From JBEBBU01 sp041158225 (GTDB lineage Bacteria > Pseudomonadota > Gammaproteobacteria > Methylococcales > Methylococcaceae): a stretch of 64,000 bases of DNA. The position numbers and the translations under genes were made by a program. A model generated the notes under the pieces. The model did no database searches. It was not told the origin of the DNA and was given only the letters and a program-made list of their open reading frames with translations. The stretch spans positions 1 to 64,000 of the forward strand of contig JBEBBU010000165.1 in the NCBI GenBank assembly GCA_041158225.1, written 5' to 3'. This document shows positions 1 to 10,005 of the stretch, piece after piece; positions within the stretch are counted from its first letter, which is position 1; each line of letters begins with the position of its first letter.

Positions 1-439
1 CACTACTGACCTGGGTGTTGGGATAGATGTCACTAAAGTGCTGTTGCAGCGTACGGTTGAAAAGAGGCTGATCTTCCGCAGGGATGCCCAGTGTAGTGGA
101 AAGCCCGGCCAGGGTTTCGCCATCGCCACGCGAGACATCCTGGGCCAGCTGGGTCATGTTCTGCGAGATGTAGATACGGCCGCCCCTGTAGTGGATGACG
201 GGATTGGCACTACAGCCGTTGGTGCCGGATGACACGCCAAACATATCGTTGGAAAAACTGGCATTGGTACTCATGGCGGCGATATGGGCGCCGACACCAT
301 TGTTGCCATCAAACAGCAGGGAGCCCCAGCCACAACCCGATGCACCCTCGCCGCCGCGTGGGCCAGACTGGGGTGGGGGAGGGGCTGCAAGCGTCACGAG
401 GGGAAATGCCAGCAGAAGGGATGCAGCCAGTATTCTCAT
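1..439 (-). CDS. DUF3015 family exported protein (3' end outside window)
   Basis: Reading the minus strand from an ATG at 439 gives at least 146 residues with no stop before the window edge, so the C-terminus is missing. Residues 1-19 form a signal peptide ending in LVTLAA, followed by a Pro/Gly linker. The mature part has the pattern I associate with DUF3015 proteins: a GCGWGSLLFDG motif, a second conserved Cys in SGTNGCSANP, then a helical part with NMTQLAQD and ARGDGETL-like (SRGDGETL) segments. The family is periplasmic or outer-membrane associated and of unknown function. The gene lies 44 bp downstream of proS in the same direction and may be read with it. Family assignment is from memory of the motif; function cannot be given. 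Confidence 0.8.
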   Translation of the reverse strand, partial: MRILAASLLLAFPLVTLAAPPPPQSGPRGGEGASGCGWGSLLFDGNNGVGAHIAAMSTNASFSNDMFGVSSGTNGCSANPVIHYRGGRIYISQNMTQLAQDVSRGDGETLAGLSTTLGIPAEDQPLFNRTLQQHFSDIYPNTQVSS

Positions 440-483
440 TGCGCGGATCTCCGCCGGGAACGAAGGCTGCATCATAGGGCAGT

Positions 484-2208
484 TTATTTTTTCATACAAG
501 CAAGGCCCTGCTCCTGCAGGAACTGGATGATGCCATGCAGGGCAATTTCCCGGTTTTCCGCTTCACGGCGGGCGCGGTATTCCACATGGCCTGCGTCCAT
601 ACCGCGCTCACTGATGACCAGGCGGTGGGGAATGCCAATCAGTTCCATGTCGGCGAACATGACGCCGGGCCGGATCTTGCGGTCATCCAGCAGCACCTGA
701 CAGCCCATGCCCTGAAGTTCTGCATACAGCTGTTCACAAAACGCCTGAACCCTTTCTGAAGACTGCATGTTGATCGGGCAGATGGCAATATCGAAAGGTG
801 ACATGGCTTCAGGCCAGCAGATGCCGCGGTCATCATGATGCTGTTCAATGGCCGCTGCCACGACGCGGGAGACGCCAATGCCGTAACAGCCCATGATCAG
901 GGTCTGCTGTTGGCCCTGTTCGTCCAGTACGCTGGCGCCAAGGCTGGCACTGTATTTGGTGCCAAGCTGGAAGATGTGTCCGACTTCAATGCCGCGGGCT
1001 ATCTGCAGTTCCCCCTGACCATCAGGGCTTGGATCACCTGCGGTTACATTACGCAGATCGGCGAGTGTCGGTAGTGGCAGGTCGCGTTCCCAGTTGACGC
1101 CACAGCAATGCTGGCCTTCGCTGTTGGCGCCGCAGACAAAGTCGGCCATGACGCCTGCATGCTGATCGGCATACAGTGGAATGCCAAGCCCGATGGGGCC
1201 GATAGAGCCTGGCGCACATCCTGCAACCGACTGTACCTCACTGTCGGTCGCCATGCGCAGTGGGCTGGCTACGCCGGGCAGTCGCTGGGCCTTGATTTCA
1301 TTGAGTTCGTGGTCACCCCTGAGTAGCAGGCCCACGAAGCTGCCGGGTTCGCTGCCGGCCACGATGAGTGTTTTCAGGATCTGCGAGGGTGCAATGGCAA
1401 GTCCGGTGCTGACCTCGGTGATGCTGCGCTGTCCAGGTGTGGGGACGGTGGTCAGTGGTTGTCCGGGGGCGGGTCTTGCGATCTGGGGGGCGAGGCTTCG
1501 TGCCTGCTCCACATTCGCGGCGTAATCGCTGCCTGTCGAGAATGCGATGCTGTCTTCGCCAGCGTCTGCCAGCACATGGAACTCGTGCGAGTGACTGCCG
1601 CCGATGGAGCCGGTGTCCGCCTCAACTGCACGGAAATGCAGGCCCAGCCGGCTGAATACCCGCGAATAGGCCTCGTGCATGGCATCGTAGGTCTGCTGGA
1701 GTGAGGCCTGATCCATGTGGAAGGAGTAACCATCTTTCATGGTGAACTCGCGCGCGCGCATGATGCCGAAGCGGGGGCGGATCTCGTCACGGAACTTGGT
1801 CTGGATCTGGAAATAGTTGATGGGAAGCTGGCGATAGCTACGCAGTTCCTGGCGTGCCAGATCCGTGATGATTTCTTCATGGGTGGGGCCGAGGCAGAAT
1901 GCGCGCTCATGACGATCCTGCAGCCTTGCCAGTTCCGGACCATAAAACTCCCAGCGTCCCGACTCCTGCCACAGTTCTGCTGGCTGCACCACAGGCATCA
2001 GGACTTCCAGCGCACCAGCGCGTTCCATCTCTTCCCGTACCACGCGTTCAACGCGCCGCAGCACGCGCAGCCCCAGCGGGAGCCAGGTATAGAGGCCGGA
2101 GGCCAGGCGTCTGATCAGGCCAGCACGCAGCATCAGCTGATGACTGATGACCTCTGCATCGGCTGGAGTTTCCTTGAGGGTGTTCAGGGGGAATCGGGAA
2201 GTGCGCAT
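484..2208 (-). CDS. proS: Prolyl-tRNA synthetase (bacterial type, with editing domain)
   Basis: This 574-residue protein charges tRNA-Pro with proline in the cytoplasm. The start is placed at [20 protein letters not shown], which matches the usual N-terminus of bacterial ProS, although the frame stays open 17 codons further upstream. Class II features are present: motif 2 around [30 protein letters not shown] and motif 3 near [10 protein letters not shown] long insert between them (about residues 220-390) fits the Ala-tRNA-Pro editing domain of the bacterial long form. The length agrees with the roughly 570-residue family norm. It is transcribed away from the sucCD cluster and precedes the DUF3015 gene. 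Confidence 0.97.
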   Translation of the reverse strand: MRTSRFPLNTLKETPADAEVISHQLMLRAGLIRRLASGLYTWLPLGLRVLRRVERVVREEMERAGALEVLMPVVQPAELWQESGRWEFYGPELARLQDRHERAFCLGPTHEEIITDLARQELRSYRQLPINYFQIQTKFRDEIRPRFGIMRAREFTMKDGYSFHMDQASLQQTYDAMHEAYSRVFSRLGLHFRAVEADTGSIGGSHSHEFHVLADAGEDSIAFSTGSDYAANVEQARSLAPQIARPAPGQPLTTVPTPGQRSITEVSTGLAIAPSQILKTLIVAGSEPGSFVGLLLRGDHELNEIKAQRLPGVASPLRMATDSEVQSVAGCAPGSIGPIGLGIPLYADQHAGVMADFVCGANSEGQHCCGVNWERDLPLPTLADLRNVTAGDPSPDGQGELQIARGIEVGHIFQLGTKYSASLGASVLDEQGQQQTLIMGCYGIGVSRVVAAAIEQHHDDRGICWPEAMSPFDIAICPINMQSSERVQAFCEQLYAELQGMGCQVLLDDRKIRPGVMFADMELIGIPHRLVISERGMDAGHVEYRARREAENREIALHGIIQFLQEQGLACMKK

Positions 2209-2346
2209 GCCTTGTTGTCTTGCCGTGAAGTGGAACCAGGCGGCATTGTAGCCCAGCACAGGCTGCCAGAGGCAGAGTTTTTATGTATCATGCGGCCAGA
2301 GTCCCTGTACTGGGGCATACAGGCTGGACGCAGTCGGGAGGTTGCA

Positions 2347-2766
2347 ATGCCGGAGTTATTGGTTGGACTGGTTTTTATCTACATCGGTTACCTCGTGCAG
2401 CGTCTGGTCAGAACTGCGATCCAGACGGGTAATACGCCGGCACTCGGCGCTGTTGTTCCTTTGCGGCCCCTGGCTGAGCCGCAGCCGGCTGTGGCTGCAG
2501 CAGCACCTGTTGTGGAAAATACGGCACCTGCCGCTGCAAGGAAGCCACGTTCCAGTCAGGTTCGCCCGCTGAAAAATCCGCTGACAGGTGAAACCTGTGC
2601 GCCGCCGGGTAATTACCGTTTTGCAAGAAAGTGGGTCAAGGAAGCCCTGGTGACGGAGGGGCTGCTTGACCGTATTTATAAAACGTCAGAACTGGATGAA
2701 ACTGCCAGTCAGCAGGTCAGGCAAGCGCTTGACGCGCTGGGCAGACTTGAGGCCTATCAGGGATGA
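2347..2766 (+). CDS. Small N-terminally anchored membrane protein of unknown function
   Basis: The gene encodes 139 residues starting at MPELLVGLVFIYIGYLV, behind a good ribosome-binding site (GGGAGG, ATG 6 nt later). The first 20 residues form one membrane span. Residues 35-75 are an Ala/Pro/Val-rich linker typical of a disordered tether. The C-terminal 65 residues look like a small folded domain with one Cys (PLTGETCAPPGNYRF), followed by two helices rich in charged residues. I do not recognise the family. It ends 18 bp before sucC and is probably transcribed with it. Its frame is open far upstream over proS, but that part is antisense and lacks a plausible start. Confidence 0.7.
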   Translation: MPELLVGLVFIYIGYLVQRLVRTAIQTGNTPALGAVVPLRPLAEPQPAVAAAAPVVENTAPAAARKPRSSQVRPLKNPLTGETCAPPGNYRFARKWVKEALVTEGLLDRIYKTSELDETASQQVRQALDALGRLEAYQG

Positions 2767-2784
2767 CTTTTACAGGTTGATGGC

Positions 2785-3945
2785 ATGAACTTACATGAAT
2801 ACCAGTCCAAGCAGTGGCTTGGCGAGTATGGCATTCCCGTCCCTCAGGGGCATTACTGTGCTAGTCCCGAGGCTGCTGCGGAGGCAGTGGCCGCTATTGC
2901 CGCGGACGCCTGGGTGGTCAAGGCGCAGATTCATTCCGGGGCAAGAGGCAAGGCTGGCGGTGTCAGGGTGGTTCAATCTGCTGCTGAAGCTGCCGGTTGC
3001 GCACGCGATCTTATAGGCAGCCGCCTGGTGACCCACCAGACTGGCGCAGAAGGGTTGCCCGTTGCGGGGGTGCTGGTCGAGGCGGTGCGGCCAATAGCAC
3101 GTGAGCTCTATCTCAGTCTGGTACTGGATCGTGCCTCGGGCAGGCTGGTATTTGTCGCTTCAGCTTCGGGCGGTATGGAGATTGAGACACTGGCGCATGA
3201 TCACCCTGAATGTATCCTGACCACGCTGGTTCATCCTGCTGCAGGCCTGCAACCTTACCAGTGCCGTCAGATGGCTTTTGGACTGGGTCTTGAGGGGGCT
3301 GCTATCCAGCAGCTTGCCACCATCATGCAGGGTATGTACCGCCTGTATCTGGATCGTGATCTGAGCCAGCTGGAAATCAATCCTCTGGTGCTGTTGCAGG
3401 ATGGCGGACTGGTGGCACTGGATGCCAAGATCAGTCTGGATGACAACGCCCTTTATCTGCACCCTGAGGTACTGGCACTGCGCGATGTCGCTCAGGAGGA
3501 TGCCCGCGAGGCTGAAGCCCAGAAGCACGGCCTGAATTATGTCAGTCTGGATGGCACCATAGGCTGTATGGTCAATGGCGCCGGACTGGCCATGGCTACC
3601 ATGGATATGGTGCAGCTGCATGGCGGGGCACCAGCCAATTTTCTTGATGTCGGTGGTGGTGCGACGGCTGCACGCGTGGCTGAGGCATTCAAGCTGATTC
3701 TTTCGGATGCCAGGGTCCGTGTGGTGCTGGTCAATATTTTTGGAGGCATTGTGCGCTGCAGCCTGATTGCGGAAGGCGTTATCGAAGCGGTACGTGAGGT
3801 AGGTGTCAGTGTGCCTGTCATCGTGCGTCTGGAAGGTACCGAAGCGGCTGAGGGGCGGGCACTGCTGGCGGCTTCCGGTCTGGACATTCTTGCCGCCCAG
3901 GATCTGGATGAGGCCGCGCGCTGCGCGGTGGAGGCTGCGGCATGA
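2785..3945 (+). CDS. sucC: Succinyl-CoA synthetase, beta subunit
   Basis: This 386-residue subunit forms the ADP-dependent succinyl-CoA ligase with SucD, converting succinyl-CoA to succinate in the TCA cycle. It begins [20 protein letters not shown], the standard ATP-grasp start of the family. [15 protein letters not shown] is the nucleotide-binding strand, and LEINPLVLL and GGGATAARV mark the later conserved parts. The length is normal (E. coli 388). Malate-CoA ligase (mtkA) of serine-cycle methylotrophs is a close relative, but the sequence and that of its partner look closer to SucCD. The stop overlaps the sucD start (ATGA), indicating translational coupling. Confidence 0.92.
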   Translation: MNLHEYQSKQWLGEYGIPVPQGHYCASPEAAAEAVAAIAADAWVVKAQIHSGARGKAGGVRVVQSAAEAAGCARDLIGSRLVTHQTGAEGLPVAGVLVEAVRPIARELYLSLVLDRASGRLVFVASASGGMEIETLAHDHPECILTTLVHPAAGLQPYQCRQMAFGLGLEGAAIQQLATIMQGMYRLYLDRDLSQLEINPLVLLQDGGLVALDAKISLDDNALYLHPEVLALRDVAQEDAREAEAQKHGLNYVSLDGTIGCMVNGAGLAMATMDMVQLHGGAPANFLDVGGGATAARVAEAFKLILSDARVRVVLVNIFGGIVRCSLIAEGVIEAVREVGVSVPVIVRLEGTEAAEGRALLAASGLDILAAQDLDEAARCAVEAAA

Positions 3946-4808
3946 GCATACTGGTTGATGCCGGAACACGGGTGATCTGTCAGGGATTTACCGGCCGTCA
4001 GGCGACATTTCATGCACGTCAGTGCATGGAGTACGGTACCCTGCTGGTGGGTGGAGTGACGCCAGGCAAAGGTGGTTCAGAGCACCTTGGGCTTCCGGTG
4101 TGGAATACGGTGCGTGAAGCTGTCGATCATGGTGTGGTCGATGCCAGCATGATTTATGTCCCGCCGCAGGGTGCCGCTGATGCTATCCTGGAAGCGGCAG
4201 AAGCGGGTATCAGGCTGATTGTCTGTATTACCGAGGGTATTCCTGTCCTGCACATGGTGAAAGTCAGGGCAGCACTGGCCAGCTATGGCGCGCGTCTGAT
4301 TGGGCCTAACTGTCCCGGTATCATTACCCCAGGGCGCTGCAAGATCGGTATCATGCCAGGATTCATTCATGAGCGTGGCTCGATCGGTATCGTATCCCGT
4401 TCCGGTACGCTGACTTATGAGGCGGTCCACCAGACTACCCGGGTCGGGCTTGGGCAGAGTACCTGTGTCGGCATTGGCGGTGATCCGGTGAAAGGTATGG
4501 ATTTTGTGGATGTGCTGGCCATGTTCGAGGCGGATGTCCAGACTCAGGGTGTCATCATGGTCGGCGAAATTGGCGGGCAGGCTGAAGAGGATGCTGCCGA
4601 TTTCATCCGTACCCGTATGAGCAAGCCGGTCGTAGGTTACATTTCAGGGCTGACGGCGCCTCCTGGCAAGCGTATGGGGCATGCCGGGGCCATCATTACC
4701 GGTGGCAAAGGCTCAGGGCAGGGCAAGGTTGCGGCCCTGAAGGCGGCAGGTGTTGATGTGGTGGCCTCCCTGTCGGATCTTGGACAGCGCATGCTGCAGA
4801 GTCTCTGA
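3942..4808 (+). CDS. sucD: Succinyl-CoA synthetase, alpha subunit
   Basis: The 288-residue alpha subunit binds CoA and carries the phosphohistidine intermediate. Visible signatures are [15 protein letters not shown] at the N-terminus, GGVTPGKGG for CoA binding, [20 protein letters not shown], and [17 protein letters not shown], whose His is the phosphorylated residue. The central segment [15 protein letters not shown] and the C-terminus match SucD better than the malate thiokinase beta subunit, which typically reads GPNCAGIISPG. It overlaps sucC by 4 bp and nadE by 1 bp, so sucC-sucD-nadE-pfkB form a tightly packed unit. Confidence 0.93.
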   Translation: MSILVDAGTRVICQGFTGRQATFHARQCMEYGTLLVGGVTPGKGGSEHLGLPVWNTVREAVDHGVVDASMIYVPPQGAADAILEAAEAGIRLIVCITEGIPVLHMVKVRAALASYGARLIGPNCPGIITPGRCKIGIMPGFIHERGSIGIVSRSGTLTYEAVHQTTRVGLGQSTCVGIGGDPVKGMDFVDVLAMFEADVQTQGVIMVGEIGGQAEEDAADFIRTRMSKPVVGYISGLTAPPGKRMGHAGAIITGGKGSGQGKVAALKAAGVDVVASLSDLGQRMLQSL

Positions 4809-6460
4809 TGTCACTGCGTCTGGCGCTGGCCCAGATCAATGTCACGGTAGGGGATGTCAGCGGCAGTGGACGCCGTATCGTCGCGGCAGCACTGGAAGCG
4901 CGTGACAGGGGCGCCGACGCCATCCTGTTTCCTGAACTGGTGATCAGCGGCTACCCGCCTGAGGATCTGGTACTGAGGCAGGATTTTCTTGAAGCCTGCA
5001 GGCTTGAAGTGGCGGCGGTGGCCGCTGAAGTGCAGGGCATCACCCTGATCCTTGGATTTCCTGAGGCCGTTGCGGGCGCGCGACCTGCCAACAGCGCGGC
5101 AGTCTGGCGCGATGGCGTCTGTCTGGCGCATTACCGCAAACAGTCGCTGCCCAATTACGGCGTTTTTGACGAGGCACGTCATTTTTCTCCGGGCCAGGAT
5201 GCTGCCGTCTTTACCCTGAACGGCATGGTGACGGGATTGACCATCTGTGAGGATATCTGGGTCGATGGTCCGGTTGAACAGGCGGTGGCGGCAGGCGCAA
5301 GGCTTATCCTCAATCTGAATGCATCGCCCTGGCATCAGGGCAAACAGGCTGAGCGTGTTGCGGTGGCCGCACAGCGCTGCCGCCATGGTGGCGTTCCCAT
5401 GGTCTATGTCAATCTGGTGGGCGGTCAGGATGAGCTGGTCTTTGATGGACATTCCTTCGTGGTGAGTGCCGATGGCGATTGTCCATGGCGTGCGCCGGGT
5501 TTCACTGAAGGCATCTACTATGTGGACATTGATAGCGATGCCGATGGCAGGGTGCAGATAGTAGCCACGCCAGACGAATCTGCCGTTGTTGGTGACCAGG
5601 GCGAGGATGTGCTGCTGGGGGAAATCTACGCAGCGCTGGTACTGGGGATTCGTGATTATGTCCGCAAGAATGGTTTCGAAGGTGCAGTGATTGGCCTTTC
5701 CGGCGGCATAGATTCAGCGCTGACACTGGCGCTGGCTGCCGATGCACTGGGGCCGGAGCAGGTGGTGGCGGTGCTTATGCCCTCGCGCTATACCCAGCCC
5801 ATGAGCATTGAGGATGCGATATCAGAGGCCGATGCACTCGGCTGTCGCTGGTACCAGCTGCCGATAGAAGCGCCTTTCCAGGCTTTCACTGATCTGTTGG
5901 CGCAGCCACTGGCCGGATGGCCTGAGGATCTGACGGAAGAAAACCTGCAGGCCCGCTGTCGCGGGGTATTGCTGATGGCGATTGCCAACAAGCAGAAACG
6001 CATGCTGCTGACGACCGGCAACAAGAGTGAGATGAGTGTTGGCTATGCCACCCTGTATGGTGATATGGCTGGTGCGCTGGCGCCGCTGAAGGATGTGTTC
6101 AAACTTCTGGTATACCGTCTTGCTGCCTGGCGTAACCGGCAGTCTCCCGTGATTCCCTTGCGGGTGATGGAACGCCCACCCTCTGCAGAATTGCGCCCTG
6201 ACCAGCGTGATGATGACAGTCTGCCGCCCTATCCGGTACTGGATGCCATTCTTGCGGCCTATGTTGAAGCGGATGAGAGCGTTGCTGACATGATGGCGCG
6301 TGGCCTGCCTGCGGCAGACATACAGCGCGTGGTGCAACTGGTGGATCGGAGTGAGTTCAAGCGCCGCCAGTCACCGCCGGGCATACGCATTACCCGCAGG
6401 GCGCTGGGGCGTGAGCGGCGCTATCCGATGACCAATGGGTTCAGGCCGGGAGACTGGTGA
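4808..6460 (+). CDS. nadE: Glutamine-dependent NAD+ synthetase
   Basis: This 550-residue enzyme catalyses the last step of NAD biosynthesis, amidating deamido-NAD with ammonia from glutamine. Residues 1-250 are a nitrilase-type glutaminase domain with the Glu-Lys-Cys set visible as LFPELVISGYPPEDL, YRKQSLPNYGVFDE and GLTICEDIW. Residues 275-550 are the synthetase domain with the pyrophosphatase loop LSGGIDSALT and the later GNKSEMSVGYATLYGDMAG. Length and order match the fused bacterial form. The start codon overlaps the sucD stop, and the stop TGA overlaps the next ATG (TGATG). Confidence 0.96.
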   Translation: MSLRLALAQINVTVGDVSGSGRRIVAAALEARDRGADAILFPELVISGYPPEDLVLRQDFLEACRLEVAAVAAEVQGITLILGFPEAVAGARPANSAAVWRDGVCLAHYRKQSLPNYGVFDEARHFSPGQDAAVFTLNGMVTGLTICEDIWVDGPVEQAVAAGARLILNLNASPWHQGKQAERVAVAAQRCRHGGVPMVYVNLVGGQDELVFDGHSFVVSADGDCPWRAPGFTEGIYYVDIDSDADGRVQIVATPDESAVVGDQGEDVLLGEIYAALVLGIRDYVRKNGFEGAVIGLSGGIDSALTLALAADALGPEQVVAVLMPSRYTQPMSIEDAISEADALGCRWYQLPIEAPFQAFTDLLAQPLAGWPEDLTEENLQARCRGVLLMAIANKQKRMLLTTGNKSEMSVGYATLYGDMAGALAPLKDVFKLLVYRLAAWRNRQSPVIPLRVMERPPSAELRPDQRDDDSLPPYPVLDAILAAYVEADESVADMMARGLPAADIQRVVQLVDRSEFKRRQSPPGIRITRRALGRERRYPMTNGFRPGDW

Positions 6461-7389
6461 TGGATGAGATTCCAGCAGCTACCGATGTCATCTGCATCGG
6501 TCATGCTTCCTACGATATGGTGTACAGTCTGGATGCCCTGCCTGATGACGGCGAAAAAGCCCAGGCTGACGGGCTGATCATGTGTGGCGGCGGTCCCGCG
6601 GCCAATGCAGCTGTCGCCATTGCACGGCTGGGGAGTCGTGCGGCCTTCTGCGGTTATATCGGCAATGACATGCCGGGCAGGGTGCAGTTGCAGGAGCTGG
6701 CGCGGGCCGGTGTAAATACCGATATGGTCGTGCGTGGTGATGCGGCTACTCCGGTATCGTGTGTCTGGGTGACGCCGGATGGCCAGCGTACTCTGGTCAA
6801 TTACAAGGGCGATACCCGTGCGCTTGAGCGCAGTGCCTTCAGGCCACTGTATCAGCGCCCCCGTGTGCTGCTGGCGGATGGACACGAGCCTGAACTGGCG
6901 CTCGCTGCCCTGGATTGGGTCAGGCAGGAAGCCGGCAGCCACTGTGGTGTGGTGCTGGATGCGGGATCCCTGCATGCGGGTACCCAGTCACTGATGTATC
7001 GCGTGGATCATCTGGTGGCCTCGGAAAAGTTTGCACGGCAGTTTCTGGGGCGTGACGATCCGGAAGCGGCACTGGCTGCATGGTGTACCCGTGTGCCAGT
7101 GGCTGTGGTGACGCTGGGGGAACGGGGGCTGGTCTGGCGTTGCGGCGCCGAGAGCGGACGGCTGCCTGCTTTCACTGTAGATGCAGTAGTGGATACAACT
7201 GGTGCAGGCGATGCTTTTCATGGCGCCTATGCTGCAGGGCTTGCGGCTGCCATGCCCTGGCAGGATCTGCTGGCTTTTGCCAGTGCGGCTGGCAGCTGGT
7301 GCTGCACCCGCATGGGTGCGCGGCCAGGTATGCCACGCCGGCAGGATCTTGCCCGCTTTATGGCCGGGCAGCCAGACAGTAGCGGCTAG
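6460..7389 (+). CDS. PfkB-family carbohydrate kinase
   Basis: The 309-residue protein belongs to the ribokinase/PfkB fold. It has the N-terminal signature CGGGPAANAAVAIARLG (about residues 47-63) and the C-terminal signature DTTGAGDAFHGAYAAGL, which holds the catalytic Asp and the anion hole. The substrate cannot be read from the sequence; sugars, nucleosides and phosphosugars are all possible. The ATG at 6460 is preferred over the GTG one codon earlier because it overlaps the nadE stop in a TGATG junction. It closes the sucCD-nadE unit and meets bamD tail to tail with a 4-bp overlap. Confidence 0.85.
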   Translation: MDEIPAATDVICIGHASYDMVYSLDALPDDGEKAQADGLIMCGGGPAANAAVAIARLGSRAAFCGYIGNDMPGRVQLQELARAGVNTDMVVRGDAATPVSCVWVTPDGQRTLVNYKGDTRALERSAFRPLYQRPRVLLADGHEPELALAALDWVRQEAGSHCGVVLDAGSLHAGTQSLMYRVDHLVASEKFARQFLGRDDPEAALAAWCTRVPVAVVTLGERGLVWRCGAESGRLPAFTVDAVVDTTGAGDAFHGAYAAGLAAAMPWQDLLAFASAAGSWCCTRMGARPGMPRRQDLARFMAGQPDSSG

Positions 7390-8255
7390 CGGTCGAAGCC
7401 GACGAAATCCCAGACTTCTTCAATGACGGTGCGCTGATACTGGTCGTCCATATTGAGCCGGCCTTCGGCGAAGTTGATGTCATGGACGCGTTTCACATCA
7501 TCAGCCATCCGGTTCAGTTCCAGTTTGCGGTAAGCCTCTTCCATGATCTGCAGGGCTGCGGGTACGGCCTGGGTACGCTCGTGGTGCTCAATGACTTCGG
7601 CGCAGCGTCGCGCAGCAGCCAGATAGGCGCCGCGTTTCATATAGAGTCTGGCCACATGAATTTCATACATGGCGATATTGTTACGCAGGGCGATGATGCG
7701 CTGGCGTGCGTCTTCGGCATATTTGCTGTTGGGGAAACGGCTGACCAGTTCCTTGAAGTCGCGCAGTGCATCGCGGGCGGGCCCGGGGTCGCGCTGTGAT
7801 GAGTCGGTGGGCAGCCAGCGGTCCACAAAACCGATGCCGCGATCGTAGTTGATCAGTCCGCGCAGGTAATGGGCGTAGTCAGCGTGGGGGTGGGTGGGAT
7901 TGAGCTTGATGAAGCGTTCCACCGCAGCCAGTGCTGATTCCGGCTCATTATTCTTGTAGTAGGCGTAGGCAATGTCCATCTGCGCCTGGGTGGCGTAGAT
8001 GCCAAAAGGATAGCGCGCTTCCAGCCGTTCATAGAGCTTGATCGCCTTTTCATAGTAGCCGGATTTCAGCTTTTCCTTGGCTTCATTGTAGAACTGGGCA
8101 GCGGTCCAGTCTGCGTGTTCCTCATCTTCTCCACGTATGGCGCTGGAGGTTCCTGTGGCTTCGTCCGAGAAGATGGAGGAAATCGTGCTGCAGGCACTCA
8201 GCGTCAGCAGCAGGAAGAGGCTGAATACTGGGAAAAAAGGACGGAAACTCGGCAT
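7386..8255 (-). CDS. bamD: Outer-membrane assembly lipoprotein BamD
   Basis: BamD is the essential lipoprotein of the BAM complex that inserts beta-barrel proteins into the outer membrane. The start at 8255 gives MPSFRPFFPVFSLFLLLTLSAC, a lipoprotein signal with the lipid-modified Cys at residue 21. The mature part contains TPR-like helices, including AQFYNEAKEKLKSGYYEKAIKLYERLEARYPFG-type repeats and RNNIAMYEIHVARLY. The product has 289 residues, slightly longer than the E. coli protein (245). The frame is open 26 codons further upstream, but that would bury the signal peptide. It is divergent from rluD with 69 bp between, the usual gammaproteobacterial arrangement. Confidence 0.94.
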   Translation of the reverse strand: MPSFRPFFPVFSLFLLLTLSACSTISSIFSDEATGTSSAIRGEDEEHADWTAAQFYNEAKEKLKSGYYEKAIKLYERLEARYPFGIYATQAQMDIAYAYYKNNEPESALAAVERFIKLNPTHPHADYAHYLRGLINYDRGIGFVDRWLPTDSSQRDPGPARDALRDFKELVSRFPNSKYAEDARQRIIALRNNIAMYEIHVARLYMKRGAYLAAARRCAEVIEHHERTQAVPAALQIMEEAYRKLELNRMADDVKRVHDINFAEGRLNMDDQYQRTVIEEVWDFVGFDR

Positions 8256-8324
8256 GATGCTTGTAAATGCCCTGAAAACGGTACAATGATGCATTGTAAC
8301 CCAGTCATAGCCGATTGCCGCACC

Positions 8325-9275
8325 ATGAACCATGAAACTTCTCTCACTGCCGATGTTCCCTATGCCATGGCTGGCCTGCGTCTTGATCAGGTTCTGTCGC
8401 AGCTGTTTCCGGATTATTCACGCAGCCGGTTGCAGCAGTGGATACGGGCAGGGCAGGTGGATGTGGATGGTCGCGTGCCGGCGGTCAGGGAAAAAATGGC
8501 AGGTGGTGAGCATATAAGGCTACGGGCGGAGGCGATGCCTGTCGTTGACCTCAAACCGGAAGCCATGGCGCTGGACTGTGTTTACGCTGATGCAAGCCTG
8601 CTGGTCATCAACAAGCCGGCGGGACTGGTGGTGCATCCTGCGGCGGGTCATGCGGATGGTACGCTGCAGAATGCCCTGCTGTATCTGGATCCTGCCCTGG
8701 AGTCGGTACCGCGCTGCGGTATCGTACACCGTCTGGACAAGGATACGACAGGTCTGATGGTGGTGGCGCGCAATCTCAGGGCACACCACAGTCTGGTGGC
8801 GCAACTGCAGGCGCGTAGCGTGAAACGTGAATACCTCGCGCTGGTGCATGGCTCACTGACCGCGGGCGGTACTATTGATGAGCCACTGGGCCGGCATCCG
8901 GCTGATCGCAAGCGCTTTGCCGTGCGTCCTGATGGCCGTGAGGCCATTACCCATTACCGTATTGAGCAGCGGCTGCCAGGGCATACCCTGCTTAGGGTCA
9001 GGCTGGAAACCGGTCGTACCCACCAGATCCGTGTGCACTTTTCCCATTGTCACCATCCGCTGGTAGGCGATCCGGTCTATGGGGGGCGGGCCCGCCTGTC
9101 GCCCGGTCTGGATGCTGTGCAGGTAGCGGCCGTGAGGGATTTCAGGCGGCAGGCGCTGCATGCCGAACGTCTGGGGCTGATCCATCCGCAAACCGGGGAG
9201 CCCTGCCTGTGGGAGCGACCCATGCCGGATGATTTTCGTGATCTGCTGGCGGTCATCGGGGGAACGCATGCTTGA
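8325..9275 (+). CDS. rluD: 23S rRNA pseudouridine synthase RluD
   Basis: This 316-residue enzyme makes pseudouridines in helix 69 of 23S rRNA (positions 1911, 1915 and 1917 in E. coli). It has an N-terminal S4 RNA-binding domain (LRLDQVLSQLFPDYSRSRLQQWIRAGQV, about residues 15-45) and a catalytic domain with HRLDKDTTGLMVVA, where the Asp is the nucleophile. RVRLETGRTHQIRVHF and HPLVGDPVYGG follow. The start was chosen at MNHETSLTADVPYAMAG rather than the long upstream extension, which would overlap bamD. Its end overlaps pgeF by 8 bp, the classic rluD-pgeF pairing. Confidence 0.95.
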   Translation: MNHETSLTADVPYAMAGLRLDQVLSQLFPDYSRSRLQQWIRAGQVDVDGRVPAVREKMAGGEHIRLRAEAMPVVDLKPEAMALDCVYADASLLVINKPAGLVVHPAAGHADGTLQNALLYLDPALESVPRCGIVHRLDKDTTGLMVVARNLRAHHSLVAQLQARSVKREYLALVHGSLTAGGTIDEPLGRHPADRKRFAVRPDGREAITHYRIEQRLPGHTLLRVRLETGRTHQIRVHFSHCHHPLVGDPVYGGRARLSPGLDAVQVAAVRDFRRQALHAERLGLIHPQTGEPCLWERPMPDDFRDLLAVIGGTHA

Positions 9276-10005
9276 GTATCTTGAGCCTGACTGGCCAGCG
9301 CCTCCGGGGGTACATGCGATTTCAAGCTGCCGCGGCAATACTGGCAGTTCCGGACCCTATCGTGGGCTCAATCTTGCCCAGCATGTTGGTGATGATCCAG
9401 AGCAGGTGGAAAGGAACCGTGATCTGCTGTACCGGGAAGCAGGGCTGCCTGCAAAACCGTGCTGGCTGCAGCAGGTACACGGGCATCGGGTGGTCGTGGC
9501 CAGCATGCCGGATGTTCATGATCAGCCTCAGGAGGCGGATGCTGTCGAGACCGACAGACCTGGCCTGGTATGTGCGGTGATGACGGCTGACTGTCTGCCG
9601 GTGCTGTTTGCTTCCATGGATGGCCGCTGGGTGGCAGCAGCGCATGCGGGCTGGCGTGGGCTTGCGTCCGGAGTTCTCAGGGCAACGCTCGCCCGGGCGC
9701 CGGCGGATAGCGAGGTCATGGTCTGGCTTGGGCCGGCGATTGGTCCGGATGCTTTTGAGGTTGGGGATGAGGTACGCCAGATATTTGCTGGCCTTCATCC
9801 GGCAGCGGCACAGGCCTTTCGTGCCGGGCGTTCCGGTCGCTGGTGGGCTGATATCGGACAGCTGGCGCGCCTGCAACTGCTGGAGGCTGGTGTCAGCAGG
9901 ATTTATGGTGGGCGATATTGTACCTGGACCGATGCCCGCCGCTTTTATTCCTATCGGCGTGATGGCGTCACCGGGCGCATGGCCAGCCTGATATGGCGCA
10001 ACTGA
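9268..10005 (+). CDS. pgeF: Peptidoglycan editing factor PgeF (YfiH/laccase-domain family)
   Basis: The 245-residue protein belongs to the multicopper-polyphenol-oxidase-like family that contains YfiH/PgeF, now known to hydrolyse L-Ser misincorporated in UDP-MurNAc peptides. Metal ligands are visible in LQQVHGHRVV, VMTADCLPVLF and AAHAGWRGLASGV (a His-Cys-His set). Length is normal (E. coli 243). The start at MLEYLEPDWPAP overlaps the rluD end. The stop TGA overlaps the ATG of the next gene in a TGATG arrangement, implying coupled translation of the histidine-rich protein. Confidence 0.92.
   Translation: MLEYLEPDWPAPPGVHAISSCRGNTGSSGPYRGLNLAQHVGDDPEQVERNRDLLYREAGLPAKPCWLQQVHGHRVVVASMPDVHDQPQEADAVETDRPGLVCAVMTADCLPVLFASMDGRWVAAAHAGWRGLASGVLRATLARAPADSEVMVWLGPAIGPDAFEVGDEVRQIFAGLHPAAAQAFRAGRSGRWWADIGQLARLQLLEAGVSRIYGGRYCTWTDARRFYSYRRDGVTGRMASLIWRN

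Noticed and set aside
1717..2346. Long open frame antisense to proS, in frame with the small membrane protein gene
   Set aside because: It lies opposite a certain gene and lacks a family or signal; the real start is the ATG at 2347 with a good ribosome-binding site.
3160..3969. 269-codon open frame on the minus strand over sucC
   Set aside because: It is a shadow of the sucC coding sequence, with no recognisable domain and a low-quality composition.
2785..4808. Malate-CoA ligase (mtkA/mtkB) of the serine cycle
   Set aside because: [11 protein letters not shown] and other SucD segments fit succinyl-CoA synthetase better, and no other serine-cycle gene is nearby. A phylogenetic tree would settle it.
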